DNA from: Pontixanthobacter sp. CEM42
GTDB lineage: Bacteria > Pseudomonadota > Alphaproteobacteria > Sphingomonadales > Sphingomonadaceae
Assembly (NCBI RefSeq): GCF_017812015.1
Contig: NZ_JADQTN010000002.1
Span: 310,001-374,000, forward strand
Length of the DNA: 64,000 nt
Direction: 5' to 3'
How positions within the stretch are numbered: the stretch's first letter is position 1; each line of letters starts with the position of its first letter. The notes beneath the pieces were generated by a model that did no database searches, was not told the DNA's origin, and saw only the letters and a program-made list of their open reading frames with translations. Of the stretch, positions 56,171 through 64,000 are shown one piece after another. Position numbers and translations under genes: made by a program.

Positions 56171-56476
56171 ATGTTCTCTCAGAATGTCGTGACCAAGCAC
56201 CACGGCCAACAAATACGAGTAACCAATGAGATGAACCTCTCATTGGCTGACTTTAAGTCGTTCGGATTAAGTTCAAGCGCGAAATTGTACATCGACGGAG
56301 ATCTCCGCGACGCAAGCAGTGCGAATTGGGTTGGTGGATCACGCCCCCTGCTCAGCGGCTCGGTGCAGCAAGGTAATCGACGATCAGTGATTGAGGTTTA
56401 CTGCAAATCGACACTATTCACGGTGAAGATAAAGATATGCGCTGATGGCAACTGGATCGCTGGCGACAATTTCTAG
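56171..56476 (+). CDS. Orphan hypothetical protein (101 residues)
   Basis: No family recognised. The product starts [20 protein letters not shown] and is rich in beta-type residues ([29 protein letters not shown]). The base composition is visibly less GC-rich than the neighbours, so it may be acquired DNA. A perfect 9-bp inverted repeat (56223-56246) covers an alternative ATG at 56231, which would give an 81-residue protein. Only an aggat site close to the ATG. Real gene status is uncertain. Confidence 0.45.
   Translation: MFSQNVVTKHHGQQIRVTNEMNLSLADFKSFGLSSSAKLYIDGDLRDASSANWVGGSRPLLSGSVQQGNRRSVIEVYCKSTLFTVKIKICADGNWIAGDNF
56223..56246. repeat. Perfect 9-bp inverted repeat in the orphan gene
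   Basis: Arms ccaatgaga and tctcattgg with a six-base spacer (tgaacc); the internal ATG at 56231 is in it. Could be an operator, a hairpin or a mobile-element end. Confidence 0.45.
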
Positions 56477-56495
56477 CAGTTTTAGCTACAAGCAA

Positions 56496-56515
56496 CCTGA
56501 GAGGATGGTCTCAGG
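56496..56515 (+). terminator. Hairpin after the orphan gene
   Basis: Arms cctgaga/tctcagg with a six-base loop, followed by ctcgacatttt. A weak intrinsic-type terminator for the plus-strand genes, or a bidirectional one facing tRNA-Arg. Confidence 0.45.
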
Positions 56516-56573
56516 CTCGACATTTTCCGATCTTAGCAGCGCTCGACCTCGAACTTCGTTTCATCGCTAGATA

Positions 56574-56608
56574 CGCCAAGGGCGCGATCCCCACGGAGAT
56601 CGCGCCCT

Positions 56609-56613
<5 letters not shown>
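56574..56613 (-). terminator. Perfect 16-bp hairpin overlapping the tRNA-Arg 3' end
   Basis: Arms 56574-56589 and 56598-56613 (cgccaagggcgcgatc and its complement) with an eight-base loop. The inner arm includes the CCA end, the discriminator and the last acceptor base of tRNA-Arg. A strong terminator-type structure but with no clear T run. Confidence 0.65.
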
Positions 56614-56685
<72 letters not shown>

Positions 56686-56833
56686 GGATACAGGCGGTTG
56701 CCTGTGCCTCGATTTCCAAGACGAAGCGGCGCTTAGCAAAGGGGTGGCGGGCTTGCCAGCCCAAAACCGTGTGTGGCCAAACCGGTCGTTCATTAGCGTT
56801 TTGGCAAGCGCTTGGTGGTATCGCCTTCGCACA

Positions 56834-57232
56834 ATGGACAAGCCTACGCCCAAATTCACCAAGCCAGCCGGACAGGAACCGCGCGACACTAGCAGCAAGC
56901 TGAGTCGTCAATGGACCGCCGTTCAAGATGCCGCTCAAGCCGTGGCGATGATGGCCGGACTGGCTCCTGAAAAACCGAGCAGCAAGATTCGTAATTTTCC
57001 GGCACTGATTAAGGATGTCGAAGGCTGGAGGTTGGAATTGGCCAAGAGTCATATCGCCGACATGTCCGCGATGATGCAGCCCGGCGTCGCCGCTTTGCTT
57101 GCGGTCAATGCGCGCGGGCAAGATGCTACGGCGGCGGCTTTGACCCTGTGGCGTGAATATCATGCGGCTCGGGAAGCGGTGCTGGCGTTGCTCCCCGAAA
57201 CCGGAAAAATGGGTCCGCCCCGATCAGCATGA
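56834..57232 (+). CDS. Hypothetical protein (132 residues)
   Basis: Cytoplasmic protein of unknown function: MDKPTPKFTKPAGQEPRD, then an alpha-helical body with AVQDAAQAVAMMAGLAPEKPS and PALIKDVEGWRLELAKSHIADMSAMM. No catalytic motif is apparent. It lies upstream of mmcB on the same strand (39 bases between), so it may be co-transcribed. The longer frame from 56744 runs through the tRNA promoter region and is not used. Confidence 0.7.
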   Translation: MDKPTPKFTKPAGQEPRDTSSKLSRQWTAVQDAAQAVAMMAGLAPEKPSSKIRNFPALIKDVEGWRLELAKSHIADMSAMMQPGVAALLAVNARGQDATAAALTLWREYHAAREAVLALLPETGKMGPPRSA

Positions 57233-57271
57233 GCGCTTGACCAAGTTCTTGCTATGTTCCAGAGATGGAGC

Positions 57272-57769
57272 ATGGTGAATCACTCCGCTACACAAATATT
57301 GTCGGCACAATCACAGTTCGACGCGCAAGATGTTGCCCGCGGGATCCTGCGGCTGTTCGCGCGCAACGATATTTGGTGCATTCCGGAAATGCCGCTGCGC
57401 AACAATCGCCGCGCCGACTTGATGGGTATCGATCCCAAAGGGCGCGTGGTGATTGTCGAAATTAAAGTCAGCCGGGCCGATCTTCTCGGCGACAATAAGT
57501 GGCCCGATTATCTGGATTTTTGTGACCGCTTTTATTGGGGTCTACCGCCAGAACTGGATCGTGCACCGCTTGAGAGTGAGGCCTATCAACCCGAGAATTG
57601 CGGCATCATTGTCGCCGACAGCTATGATGCTGAAATACTTCGCCCCGCTCCGTCACAGCCATTGGCCGCCGCGCGGCGCAAAGTCGAAGTCGAACGGCTC
57701 GCCCGTACGGCCATGCGCAGACATGCATTCTGCGCCGACCCCGAATGCCCCCAGCCAGGCAAAAGCTGA
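57272..57769 (+). CDS. mmcB: MmcB-family DNA repair protein
   Basis: The family is known from Caulobacter as an SOS-type DNA-repair protein with a PD-(D/E)xK nuclease-like core. Motif here: RRADLMGIDPKGRVVIVEIKVSRADLLGD near residue 47-75, where the Asp and EIK make the D-ExK site; WPDYLDFCDRFYWGLP follows. 165 residues. Start MVNHSATQIL is chosen over an ATG six codons earlier because of ggag. A LexA box was not evident. Confidence 0.88.
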   Translation: MVNHSATQILSAQSQFDAQDVARGILRLFARNDIWCIPEMPLRNNRRADLMGIDPKGRVVIVEIKVSRADLLGDNKWPDYLDFCDRFYWGLPPELDRAPLESEAYQPENCGIIVADSYDAEILRPAPSQPLAAARRKVEVERLARTAMRRHAFCADPECPQPGKS

Positions 57770-57820
57770 TATTCCCGAATAGGTCTGTCGCTAAAGACTG
57801 GTCTTCGGCATAGAGGCGCA

Positions 57821-58543
57821 ATGCTCACTGCGATTATCATATCGGCACTGGCGATGACTGCGATTGTCGCGGTTCGTTACCTGATCACCAGCGGAGCTTT
57901 CGCTTGGGCCACGCGGCGCGTTCGCCCGGGACTTTATGACACATTAGATAGCCAGATCCGCAAGGAGATCGGCTGGTCCCTGCTATCTGCAGCGATCTAC
58001 GGTATTCCGGCGGGCGTCGTCGCATGGGGTTGGCAGAACCGCGGCTGGACGCAGATCTATACCGATTTTGCCGACTATCCGCTGTGGTATCTCCCGCTTT
58101 CGCTACTGATCTATCTGTTCCTCCACGATACGTGGTTTTACTGGACGCATCGCTGGATGCATCAGCCGAAGCTGTTCAAGCTGGCGCATGCTGTGCATCA
58201 CGCCAGCCGCCCGCCAACCGCCTGGGCGGCGATGAGTTTCCATCCGCTGGAGGCGATTACCGGCGCGGTTGTGATCCCCGCGCTCGTACTCTTGATCCCG
58301 ATTCATGTTGCCATGCTCGGCTTGGTTCTGGCGGTCATGACCATCATGGGCGTAACCAATCATATGGGTTGGGAGATGTTCCCTCGCTTTCTTGTTCATT
58401 CCAAGTTGGGGAAAGGGCTGATAACAGCCAGCCATCATCAGCGTCATCACGAGGCATATACATGCAATTACGGACTGTATTTCCGGTTTTGGGACAAACT
58501 TTGCGGCACCGACAAGGGGCTGTCGGACGCGTTTGTGCGCTAG
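57821..58543 (+). CDS. Fatty acid hydroxylase/sterol desaturase family enzyme
   Basis: Integral-membrane di-iron oxygenase of 240 residues with about four spans. The His boxes are complete: HDTWFYWTHRWMH near 102-114, HAVHHASRPP near 121-130, and HHQRHHEAYTCNYG near 204-217. Members hydroxylate or desaturate lipids, sterols, carotenoids or sphingoid bases. Substrate unknown. Its last 82 bases overlap the start of the next gene in another frame. Confidence 0.9.
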   Translation: MLTAIIISALAMTAIVAVRYLITSGAFAWATRRVRPGLYDTLDSQIRKEIGWSLLSAAIYGIPAGVVAWGWQNRGWTQIYTDFADYPLWYLPLSLLIYLFLHDTWFYWTHRWMHQPKLFKLAHAVHHASRPPTAWAAMSFHPLEAITGAVVIPALVLLIPIHVAMLGLVLAVMTIMGVTNHMGWEMFPRFLVHSKLGKGLITASHHQRHHEAYTCNYGLYFRFWDKLCGTDKGLSDAFVR

Positions 58544-58980
58544 CGTTGCTGCCCGCAGCCGCCCTGATGCTAGGCGGTAATACGCCTGCACAAGACGGCG
58601 CAGAGACCAGCACGGTACAGGTCACGGTGACCAATCTGCGCAACACCAAAGGTGTAGTGCGTGCGTGCATGACCACCAATCCCAAGCTGTTCCCGAAATG
58701 CCGCGGTGAGGCCAAGGCCTATTCGGTGACCGTTCCAGCCGCGACAACTGTCACGCTCAGCTTCAAGGATGTGAAGCCCGGCCGTTACGCCATTGCCCTG
58801 CTGCACGACGAGAACAATAACGGCAAAGCAGACCGCGCGCTTATGATGATGCCCAAAGAAGGATACGGCTTCTCCCGCGATGCCAAAGTCCGGATGGGGC
58901 CGCCCAAATTCAAGTCTGCCGCATTTGACGTCACATCAGAGGACCAGTCGCAATCAATCAAGATGCGCTACATGCTATAA
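58462..58980 (+). CDS. DUF2141 exported protein, second copy
   Basis: 172 residues: a basic N-terminus and signal peptide (RVCALALLPAAALMLGGNTPAQDG near 27-50) and a DUF2141 domain with VQVTVTNLRNTKGVVRACMTTN near 53, PGRYAIALLHDENNNGKADRALM near 110 and IKMRYML at the end. The end and the D-x-N-x-N-G loop match the copy at 50765. ATG 58462 is the only ATG ahead of the signal peptide and lies inside the hydroxylase gene. Confidence 0.82.
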   Translation: MQLRTVFPVLGQTLRHRQGAVGRVCALALLPAAALMLGGNTPAQDGAETSTVQVTVTNLRNTKGVVRACMTTNPKLFPKCRGEAKAYSVTVPAATTVTLSFKDVKPGRYAIALLHDENNNGKADRALMMMPKEGYGFSRDAKVRMGPPKFKSAAFDVTSEDQSQSIKMRYML

Positions 58981-58992
58981 AGTGACGTCACT
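58981..58992. repeat. 12-base palindrome agtgacgtcact
   Basis: Immediately after the DUF2141 stop. A second tgacgtca lies at 58926-58933 in the coding end, 57 bp away. Could be a regulator site for the next gene, or chance. Confidence 0.3.
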
Positions 58993-59050
58993 CCACCGCG
59001 CGCAGGATAAACGATCTTAACGCATTGTTTACCACGCGCCTTCATAAGAA

Positions 59051-59084
59051 CCCTTGAACTAATACCAAGGGGGCTTTTGAAGCC
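59051..59084 (+). promoter_or_regulatory. Two hairpins in the leader of the PAS_5-like gene
   Basis: Stem cccttg/caaggg (59051-59071) encloses the ribosome-site-like aaggggg, and a second small stem ggctt/aagcc with a three-base loop (59072-59084) abuts the ATG at 59085. Translation may need unfolding. Confidence 0.4.
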
Positions 59085-60785
59085 ATGGACACGTTGCGCG
59101 GAAACTTCGGATCAACGGATTATCAGTCCGATCAGGACGATTACGACAATTCGGACGACGAAACCGGTGGCGAACTGCCGCCAACCGCCATTGGTACGGA
59201 CGAGCGCCGCATGCAGGTGCGCGCTTATAATCATTGGGCGGGTCAGCTCGACGATCGCAACTTCCCATCCATTGAAGATCTGGAGCCGGAAGAGCTCACG
59301 GACTTCGGTCCGTACAGCGTCCTCCTGGATTTCACTGCCGGAATCGAAGACCCCTCAATCCAGTATCTTGGCAAAGAGCTTGCTGGCGAATGCGGCACCG
59401 AAGCTGAAATCTCTCAGCTTTCCGACGTGCCCAGCCGTTCGTTGCTAAGCCGGATTACAGATCACTACATGCAAATTCTCGCCAACCAGGCACCGATTGG
59501 CTTCGAAGCTGAATTCGTAAATCAACGCAATGCGACGATCATGTATCGCGGCATCCTGCTGCCATATTCCAGCGATGGCGAGACAATCGATTTCATCTAT
59601 GGTGTGATCAATTGGAAAGAAATGGCCGATCAGGCCACGACTGACGAGCTTTTGCTCGAAATCGATCAGGCGCTTGAGTTGGACGAAGCGGCGGGGGTCG
59701 CACGTGAACCCGATCCGGTTACGGACTGGGCCGACGGCCCCGGCACTGAAGCAGGCACTGACGCGCTTGAGCTTGGTGCAGATGATGAGGCTGCCGATGC
59801 TCCTGTCCACGCCGAAAGCGTGGACAATGACGGCCAATTCCCGACACCAGCCTTTGGCAGCGATGCCGATTCTGAAGAAGGCGATGACGAAGAGGAATAT
59901 GAAGATGACGCGGTGGTCGCGCGCCTGTCATCGCTTATCCAACCGCGTACCGGCATCTCCAGCGACCTTAGCGCGAACGATCATAGCGATGATTGGGACG
60001 AGGAAGGTTCCGGTATTATCGAGAACCCAGTTTCGCCTCTTGCGCAGAAACCATCTGCGCTGCTTCGCAAGAGCACTGTAGATCTGGCAGCGGCGGCTGA
60101 GCGCCACGCTGACGAAGAATTTGAAGAAACAGGCGAGCCCATCGCTGAACCGGCACCTGTTGCAATAAGCGAGAACGATGAAGGCGGTCTGTATGACTGC
60201 CTCGCCGACGCCCGTGAACTTGCGCAGACCGCACGCACCAGCGAAGATCGGACCCGTTCCGCACTCTATGCTGCGGTAGGCCGCGCCTATGACGTCAGCC
60301 TTGCTGCACAAGACGCACCAGAAGAATTTGAAGAGCTCGTCGCCGAAAACGGCTTGGCCATTCAAGAACGCGCCCCAATGACACCGATTGTGAAACTGGT
60401 GTTCGGCGCGGATTATGACAAAACTCGCCTGACTGAATATGCATCGGTACTGTCACACGCGCAGCGCGTTGGTATCGAGCGCGGCGGTCTGTCGGAGTTT
60501 CTGACGTCGGCCGATGGCGGGCTTAAAGGTGTGGTTCAGGCTGAGCGCCGGATTCGCAAAGAGGAAAGCGGCAAGGATGTCGCTCCGCTTGACGCTCCTA
60601 AACCTTCGATTGCCAAGAAACTCCGCAAGATTGAAGGCCAGCCGCTCGATACGCTCGATCCGCAAGGTGCAGAGTTTGGCGTGGTGATGATCCGTCGCCT
60701 GACAACGGGAGAGATCGTTGTACTTGGCGAAGTGTCGGAAGATATCCCGCTGGTCGAAAAAGTCGCGCGCAAGCTGCTGAAATAA
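59085..60785 (+). CDS. PAS_5-type domain protein with acidic central region
   Basis: 566 residues. An acidic start (DYQSDQDDYDNSDDETGGE) leads into a domain at about residues 40-195, RAYNHWAGQLDDRNFPSIEDLEPEELTDFGPYSVLLDF and SDVPSRSLLSRITDHYMQIL (in part), as in alphaproteobacterial PAS_5 proteins. The middle (about 200-370) is low-complexity Asp/Glu-rich; the end (about 380-566) is helical then globular (DTLDPQGAEFGVVMIRRLTTGEI). Function unknown, perhaps a sensor or scaffold; no kinase or output domain is seen. Confidence 0.82.
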   Translation: MDTLRGNFGSTDYQSDQDDYDNSDDETGGELPPTAIGTDERRMQVRAYNHWAGQLDDRNFPSIEDLEPEELTDFGPYSVLLDFTAGIEDPSIQYLGKELAGECGTEAEISQLSDVPSRSLLSRITDHYMQILANQAPIGFEAEFVNQRNATIMYRGILLPYSSDGETIDFIYGVINWKEMADQATTDELLLEIDQALELDEAAGVAREPDPVTDWADGPGTEAGTDALELGADDEAADAPVHAESVDNDGQFPTPAFGSDADSEEGDDEEEYEDDAVVARLSSLIQPRTGISSDLSANDHSDDWDEEGSGIIENPVSPLAQKPSALLRKSTVDLAAAAERHADEEFEETGEPIAEPAPVAISENDEGGLYDCLADARELAQTARTSEDRTRSALYAAVGRAYDVSLAAQDAPEEFEELVAENGLAIQERAPMTPIVKLVFGADYDKTRLTEYASVLSHAQRVGIERGGLSEFLTSADGGLKGVVQAERRIRKEESGKDVAPLDAPKPSIAKKLRKIEGQPLDTLDPQGAEFGVVMIRRLTTGEIVVLGEVSEDIPLVEKVARKLLK

Positions 60786-60834
60786 TGCTCGTTTGCCGCT
60801 AGGCATCGGAAGTCGAGGTAGCTAGCGTTGCCTC

Positions 60835-61947
60835 ATGCCAGTGTTCAATGACGCGCCAGTTCGCGTTCAACCCTATTTCGGATATCGCAATCAGCAACGG
60901 CTGGTCATCTCCGCACGCGCGCTACGTTCGGGTAAGGCCAATTTCAGCCGTGGCGGGCGCTGGCAAGCGATGCGTACGATGCTATCCCAATTTGCATCAC
61001 GCGAAGTTGAGGGACTGTCAGTTACACTTGAGTTTCAGGACTCGGCAGGACAGAAAACACATCATCCCGCAGAGACCGACCGTGAAGGCTTCGTCCATTT
61101 CGACGTGCCGTTGAGTGAGACCGCCCTGCCCAATGATCCGATGTGGGACGTGGTCGCCTTGCGCTGGAGCAACAGCGAGGGCGATCAATGTGTTGAGGGG
61201 CATGTCCTGGCGCCCAGCGGGCGGGCCAAGCTCGGTGTCATCTCCGATATCGACGACACCATTATTGAGACTGGCATCACCGGCAGCTTCCGTGCGATCA
61301 TTCGTAATTGGCGGCGCGTGCTCGCCGAAATGCCTGAGGAACGCCTTAATGTTCCCGGCGTAGACGCGTTCTATAGCTCACTGGGTGGTGGCTCCGTACT
61401 GCAAAACAGCGACCGGATGGGCAAAGCCGTGCCGACACTCAGCAAGCGTCCGTTCTTCTATGTATCCTCAAGCCCGTGGAACCTGTTTTCCTATCTTGTC
61501 GCGTTCAAGAAGACGCGCGACCTACCGCTTGGGCCGATCATGCTGCGCGATTGGGGCTTTAACCGCGAAACGCTCGGCTCAAGCAGCCATGGTGCGCATA
61601 AGCGCGATGCGATCGATACGATCTTAAGAACCTACCCTGATATGCGCTTCGCCTTAATCGGAGACGATAGTCAGGGAGATCTAACCGCTTATGGTGATAT
61701 TGTAGCCGATCATCCCGGCCGGATAGCAGCTGTGTTTATCCGAACGGTCGGAGCAGCCTTCTCTCCGGAAGAAATTGCCGCCAAGGCAGTAATCGAGGCA
61801 AATGCAGTCCCTCTGTGGCTCGGGGGCGATTACAAAACGGGCGAAGCCTTCCTGAAAGCGACAGGGCTTGCATCCGACAAGGAAGCCACGCAAATCGTCA
61901 CAACAATCGACAAGGCACACCCGAACGATCAGGAAGCGGTTTCATAA
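60835..61947 (+). CDS. App1-like phosphatidate phosphatase (DUF2183)
   Basis: Resembles the App1 family, whose yeast member is a phosphatidate phosphatase. The catalytic LGVISDIDDTIIETGIT near residue 133-149 is the DxDxT motif, with PFFYVSSSPWNLFSYL near 207 and LIGDDSQGDLTAYGDI near 270 of the HAD fold. An N-terminal beta domain covers residues 1-125. 370 residues, cytoplasmic or peripheral. Eight bases separate its stop from the next start zone. Confidence 0.87.
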   Translation: MPVFNDAPVRVQPYFGYRNQQRLVISARALRSGKANFSRGGRWQAMRTMLSQFASREVEGLSVTLEFQDSAGQKTHHPAETDREGFVHFDVPLSETALPNDPMWDVVALRWSNSEGDQCVEGHVLAPSGRAKLGVISDIDDTIIETGITGSFRAIIRNWRRVLAEMPEERLNVPGVDAFYSSLGGGSVLQNSDRMGKAVPTLSKRPFFYVSSSPWNLFSYLVAFKKTRDLPLGPIMLRDWGFNRETLGSSSHGAHKRDAIDTILRTYPDMRFALIGDDSQGDLTAYGDIVADHPGRIAAVFIRTVGAAFSPEEIAAKAVIEANAVPLWLGGDYKTGEAFLKATGLASDKEATQIVTTIDKAHPNDQEAVS

Positions 61948-61948
61948 T

Positions 61949-62938
61949 ATGGCGAGAAAAGGATTGCGGCGCATGGGATGGGCTCTGCTCATAGTGGTAT
62001 TGGTGGTCGGGACAGCTGCGCTGGCCTTGCAATATTCGATTGGGCGCAACGGCCCCAAGGTCCTCGATACGGTCGACGGGCTGGTTGGTGGATCGCGCGA
62101 TGTTGCGCTGGTGCATACCGAGAGTTTGGGTGAGCATTCCAAGCAGAAGCTATCCGTCTATCGCGTCGAGAATGGCAGTGAGGCTTCGACCGGACAGAAG
62201 CCAGTTCTCCTATTCGTCCATGGCGGTGGTTGGCGCAGCGGCGATATTGATGATTACGGCTTCTTTGCGCGCGGATTAGCGCCCGAAGGCTACGTAATTG
62301 TGCTGGTTGGCTATCGCTTGGGTCCGGATGGTACATTCCCGCGCATGTTGGAAGACACCGCCAAAGGTGTTGCTTGGACCAAAAACAACATCGCCCAATA
62401 TGGCGGTGACCCCAATGCAATCTTTATCGCAGGCCATTCCGCAGGCGCATATAATGTCGCGATGCTTGGGCTAGACCGCCAATGGGTGGGCCGCGAAGGC
62501 CTCGACACCAGCGATATTGCCGGTGTGATCGGTATCTCTGGCCCATATGATTTTTACCCATTCGATAGCGAATCGACCAAATTGGCATTTGGCGGCGCGG
62601 AGGATGGTCCCTCCACACAGCCGGTGAATTTTGCGCGCGCAGATGCGCCACCTTTACTTCTAATCCAAGGTGAGAAAGACACAGTTGTGTCACCCCGCCA
62701 CGCGCCGTCGCTGAAAAATGTCGTCGAAAAAGCGGGTGGTAAAGCCGAAACGGTGATGTTCGCCGATATGGATCACAATGCGCCAATATTGGCGACAGCC
62801 AGTCCTTGGCGGCGAGACCGTACGTTCATCGAAACGATCGCTGCATTCACCGCCAAAGTGCTGCAATCTCGCGAAACGGCGAGTGAGCCCGAAGTCACCG
62901 ACAACACTTCAGTTCCTGTTCAGGCCGAAACCGGCTAG
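61949..62938 (+). CDS. Membrane-anchored alpha/beta hydrolase (carboxylesterase-like)
   Basis: One N-terminal span (MGWALLIVVLVVGTAALAL, about residues 9-27) with a periplasmic esterase domain. HGGGWRSGDIDD near 91 is the HGGG oxyanion motif; nucleophile Ser in IAGHSAGAYNVAM near 157; Asp in LIQGEKDTVVSP near 238; His in MDHNAPIL near 273. Resembles the HSL/kynurenine-formamidase-like group. 329 residues. ATG at 61973 is an alternative start. Confidence 0.88.
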   Translation: MARKGLRRMGWALLIVVLVVGTAALALQYSIGRNGPKVLDTVDGLVGGSRDVALVHTESLGEHSKQKLSVYRVENGSEASTGQKPVLLFVHGGGWRSGDIDDYGFFARGLAPEGYVIVLVGYRLGPDGTFPRMLEDTAKGVAWTKNNIAQYGGDPNAIFIAGHSAGAYNVAMLGLDRQWVGREGLDTSDIAGVIGISGPYDFYPFDSESTKLAFGGAEDGPSTQPVNFARADAPPLLLIQGEKDTVVSPRHAPSLKNVVEKAGGKAETVMFADMDHNAPILATASPWRRDRTFIETIAAFTAKVLQSRETASEPEVTDNTSVPVQAETG

Positions 62939-62947
62939 CATGGCGTG

Positions 62948-64000
62948 ATGCGCTTTCCCTCTCCGCTCTCGAAATATCTTGGCCGCTTGCTCGCGCTTGT
63001 CGCAGCCATCACGATGGCCGCGCAGCCGGTAGCCGCGCAGTCGATCCTTCGCGATGCAGAGACCGAGGCTTTGCTCAATGATATGGCCGCTCCGCTGATC
63101 GAAGCGGCCGACCTGGAGCCGAACAATGTCGATATGGTGCTGATCAATGATCGGTCGATCAATGCGTTCGTCGCGGGCGGGCAAGCAATTTACATCCATT
63201 CGGGCCTGATCGAAGCCGCCGACACGGCGAACGAAGTTCAAGGCGTTATCGCGCATGAATTGGGCCATATAACCGGCGGGCATATCAACCGTATGCGCGA
63301 TGGGATTGGAACAGCCACTAACATTTCAATTCTGTCGATGCTGATTGGCGTTGCCGCAGCATTGGCCGGCGCTGGCGAAGCTGGCGTCGGAATAGTCGCC
63401 GCAGGCCAGCAAGCGGCACTGGGGAAGTTTCTGGCCTTCACGCGCGTGCAGGAGGCAAGCGCCGACGCTGCTGGCGCGGAATATCTCTCCAGAGCGGGCA
63501 TTTCCGGGCGCGGCTCCATCGAGTTCTTCAAGAAATTGCAGAATCTCGAATTTCGCTATGGCCGCAGTCAGGCTGATGAAGCCACCTTCGGCCGCACGCA
63601 CCCGCTATCGGGGGATCGGATCGCGCTCTTACGCGAAACCTATATTGCCGATCCTGCATGGGAAAGTCCCGATGATCCCGAATTGCAGGCGCGTTTCGAG
63701 CGGGTGAAGGCCAAGCTTTACGGCTACCAAGCCGACCCGAACCGGACATTGCGGAAGTTCCCCGAAACACGCCAAGATGTGCCCGCGCGCTATGCTCGTG
63801 CCTATGCCTATCACAAGAGTGCGTTGATTGATCTCGCACTCGGCGAAGCCGATGCGCTGATCGCAGTGAACCCGGCTGATCCCTATTTTCTCGAGCTAAA
63901 AGGTCAGGTTCTGCTCGAATCTGGACGACCGGAGGAAGCTATCGAACCGCTTCGAAAAGCAACGCAATTGACGCGCAACGAGCCGCTGATCGCCTCGATG
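62948..64000 (+). CDS. M48-family periplasmic protease with TPRs (BepA-like), cut by window end
   Basis: 351 codons are visible with no stop. Signal peptide MRFPSPLSKYLGRLLALVAA..AAQPVAAQ, then a zinc protease domain with VIAHELGHITGGHINRM near residue 100-116 (HExxH) and RTHPLSGDRIALLRE near 218. TPR-like helices start near 285 (ALIDLALGEADALIAVNPADPYFLELKGQVLLE in part). BepA/YfgC-type proteins clear or help fold outer-membrane proteins such as LptD. Nine bases after the esterase stop, so likely co-transcribed. Confidence 0.93.
   Translation, partial: MRFPSPLSKYLGRLLALVAAITMAAQPVAAQSILRDAETEALLNDMAAPLIEAADLEPNNVDMVLINDRSINAFVAGGQAIYIHSGLIEAADTANEVQGVIAHELGHITGGHINRMRDGIGTATNISILSMLIGVAAALAGAGEAGVGIVAAGQQAALGKFLAFTRVQEASADAAGAEYLSRAGISGRGSIEFFKKLQNLEFRYGRSQADEATFGRTHPLSGDRIALLRETYIADPAWESPDDPELQARFERVKAKLYGYQADPNRTLRKFPETRQDVPARYARAYAYHKSALIDLALGEADALIAVNPADPYFLELKGQVLLESGRPEEAIEPLRKATQLTRNEPLIASM

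Overview
The window looks like chromosome of an alphaproteobacterium of the order Sphingomonadales, most likely Erythrobacteraceae. The evidence is the mix of gene families: a roughly 1,600-residue NAD-glutamate dehydrogenase, GlnE overlapping a Bcp-type peroxiredoxin, a CYP153-type P450, an MmcB DNA-repair protein, two DUF2141 proteins, a PAS_5-type protein and the large number of exported hydrolases. The DNA is GC-rich, genes are dense and ATGA/GTGA overlaps are common. I see no integrase, transposase, prophage or CRISPR array. The genus is an inference and was not tested.

Layout. 0-6.7 kb: bcp, glnE, an M28 lipoprotein peptidase, agmatine deiminase and a DUF1223 protein. 6.7-11.4 kb (minus strand): phoD, then thrS-tauE behind a leader that encodes a short peptide with six threonines in a row. 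11.5-15.3 kb: a four-gene unit of small membrane proteins, an XRE regulator and a tiny lipoprotein, then an alpha/beta hydrolase, a TPR protein and a luciferase-like oxidoreductase. 15.5-22.7 kb: NAD-glutamate dehydrogenase, ferredoxin reductase and a CoA transferase. 22.7-28.1 kb: queG, an ABC exporter pair, a CYP153-like P450 and a Tat-exported MsrB. 28.1-32.1 kb (minus): a three-gene envelope-glycan set (GT-C-like membrane protein, GtrA, UDP-galactopyranose-mutase-like flavoprotein). 32.1-34 kb: a PilZ protein, tRNA-Leu, ihfB and a GntR regulator. 34.2-39 kb: POT peptide transporter, two amidohydrolases (the second lacking the metal ligands) and an FKBP. 39-45.9 kb: an HxlR regulator facing a thioesterase, then crotonase, hydrolase, dxs, adenylate cyclase, Zur-like regulator and lipoprotein MsrA. 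46.05-46.35 kb: a hairpin-rich element with 36-bp terminal inverted repeats. 46.3-50.5 kb (minus): purH, heparinase II/III and rpe.

50.7-64 kb carries a loose group of lipid and envelope genes: two DUF2141 proteins, a Tam41-like nucleotidyltransferase overlapping a diacylglycerol-kinase-family lipid kinase, an M20 amidohydrolase, an acyl-CoA ligase, a fatty-acid-hydroxylase-type enzyme, an App1-type phosphatidate phosphatase, a membrane-anchored esterase and a BepA-like M48 protease cut by the window end. tRNA-Arg(CCG), MmcB, a PAS_5-type protein and an orphan gene lie among them.

The most interesting items are the threonine leader ahead of thrS, the kinase/Tam41-like pair, the 295-bp inverted-repeat element, the paired operator-like dyads at the HxlR and XRE promoters, and the catalytically degenerate second amidohydrolase. 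Apart from the domain calls, which rest on motifs read directly, these are hypotheses from sequence reading alone.
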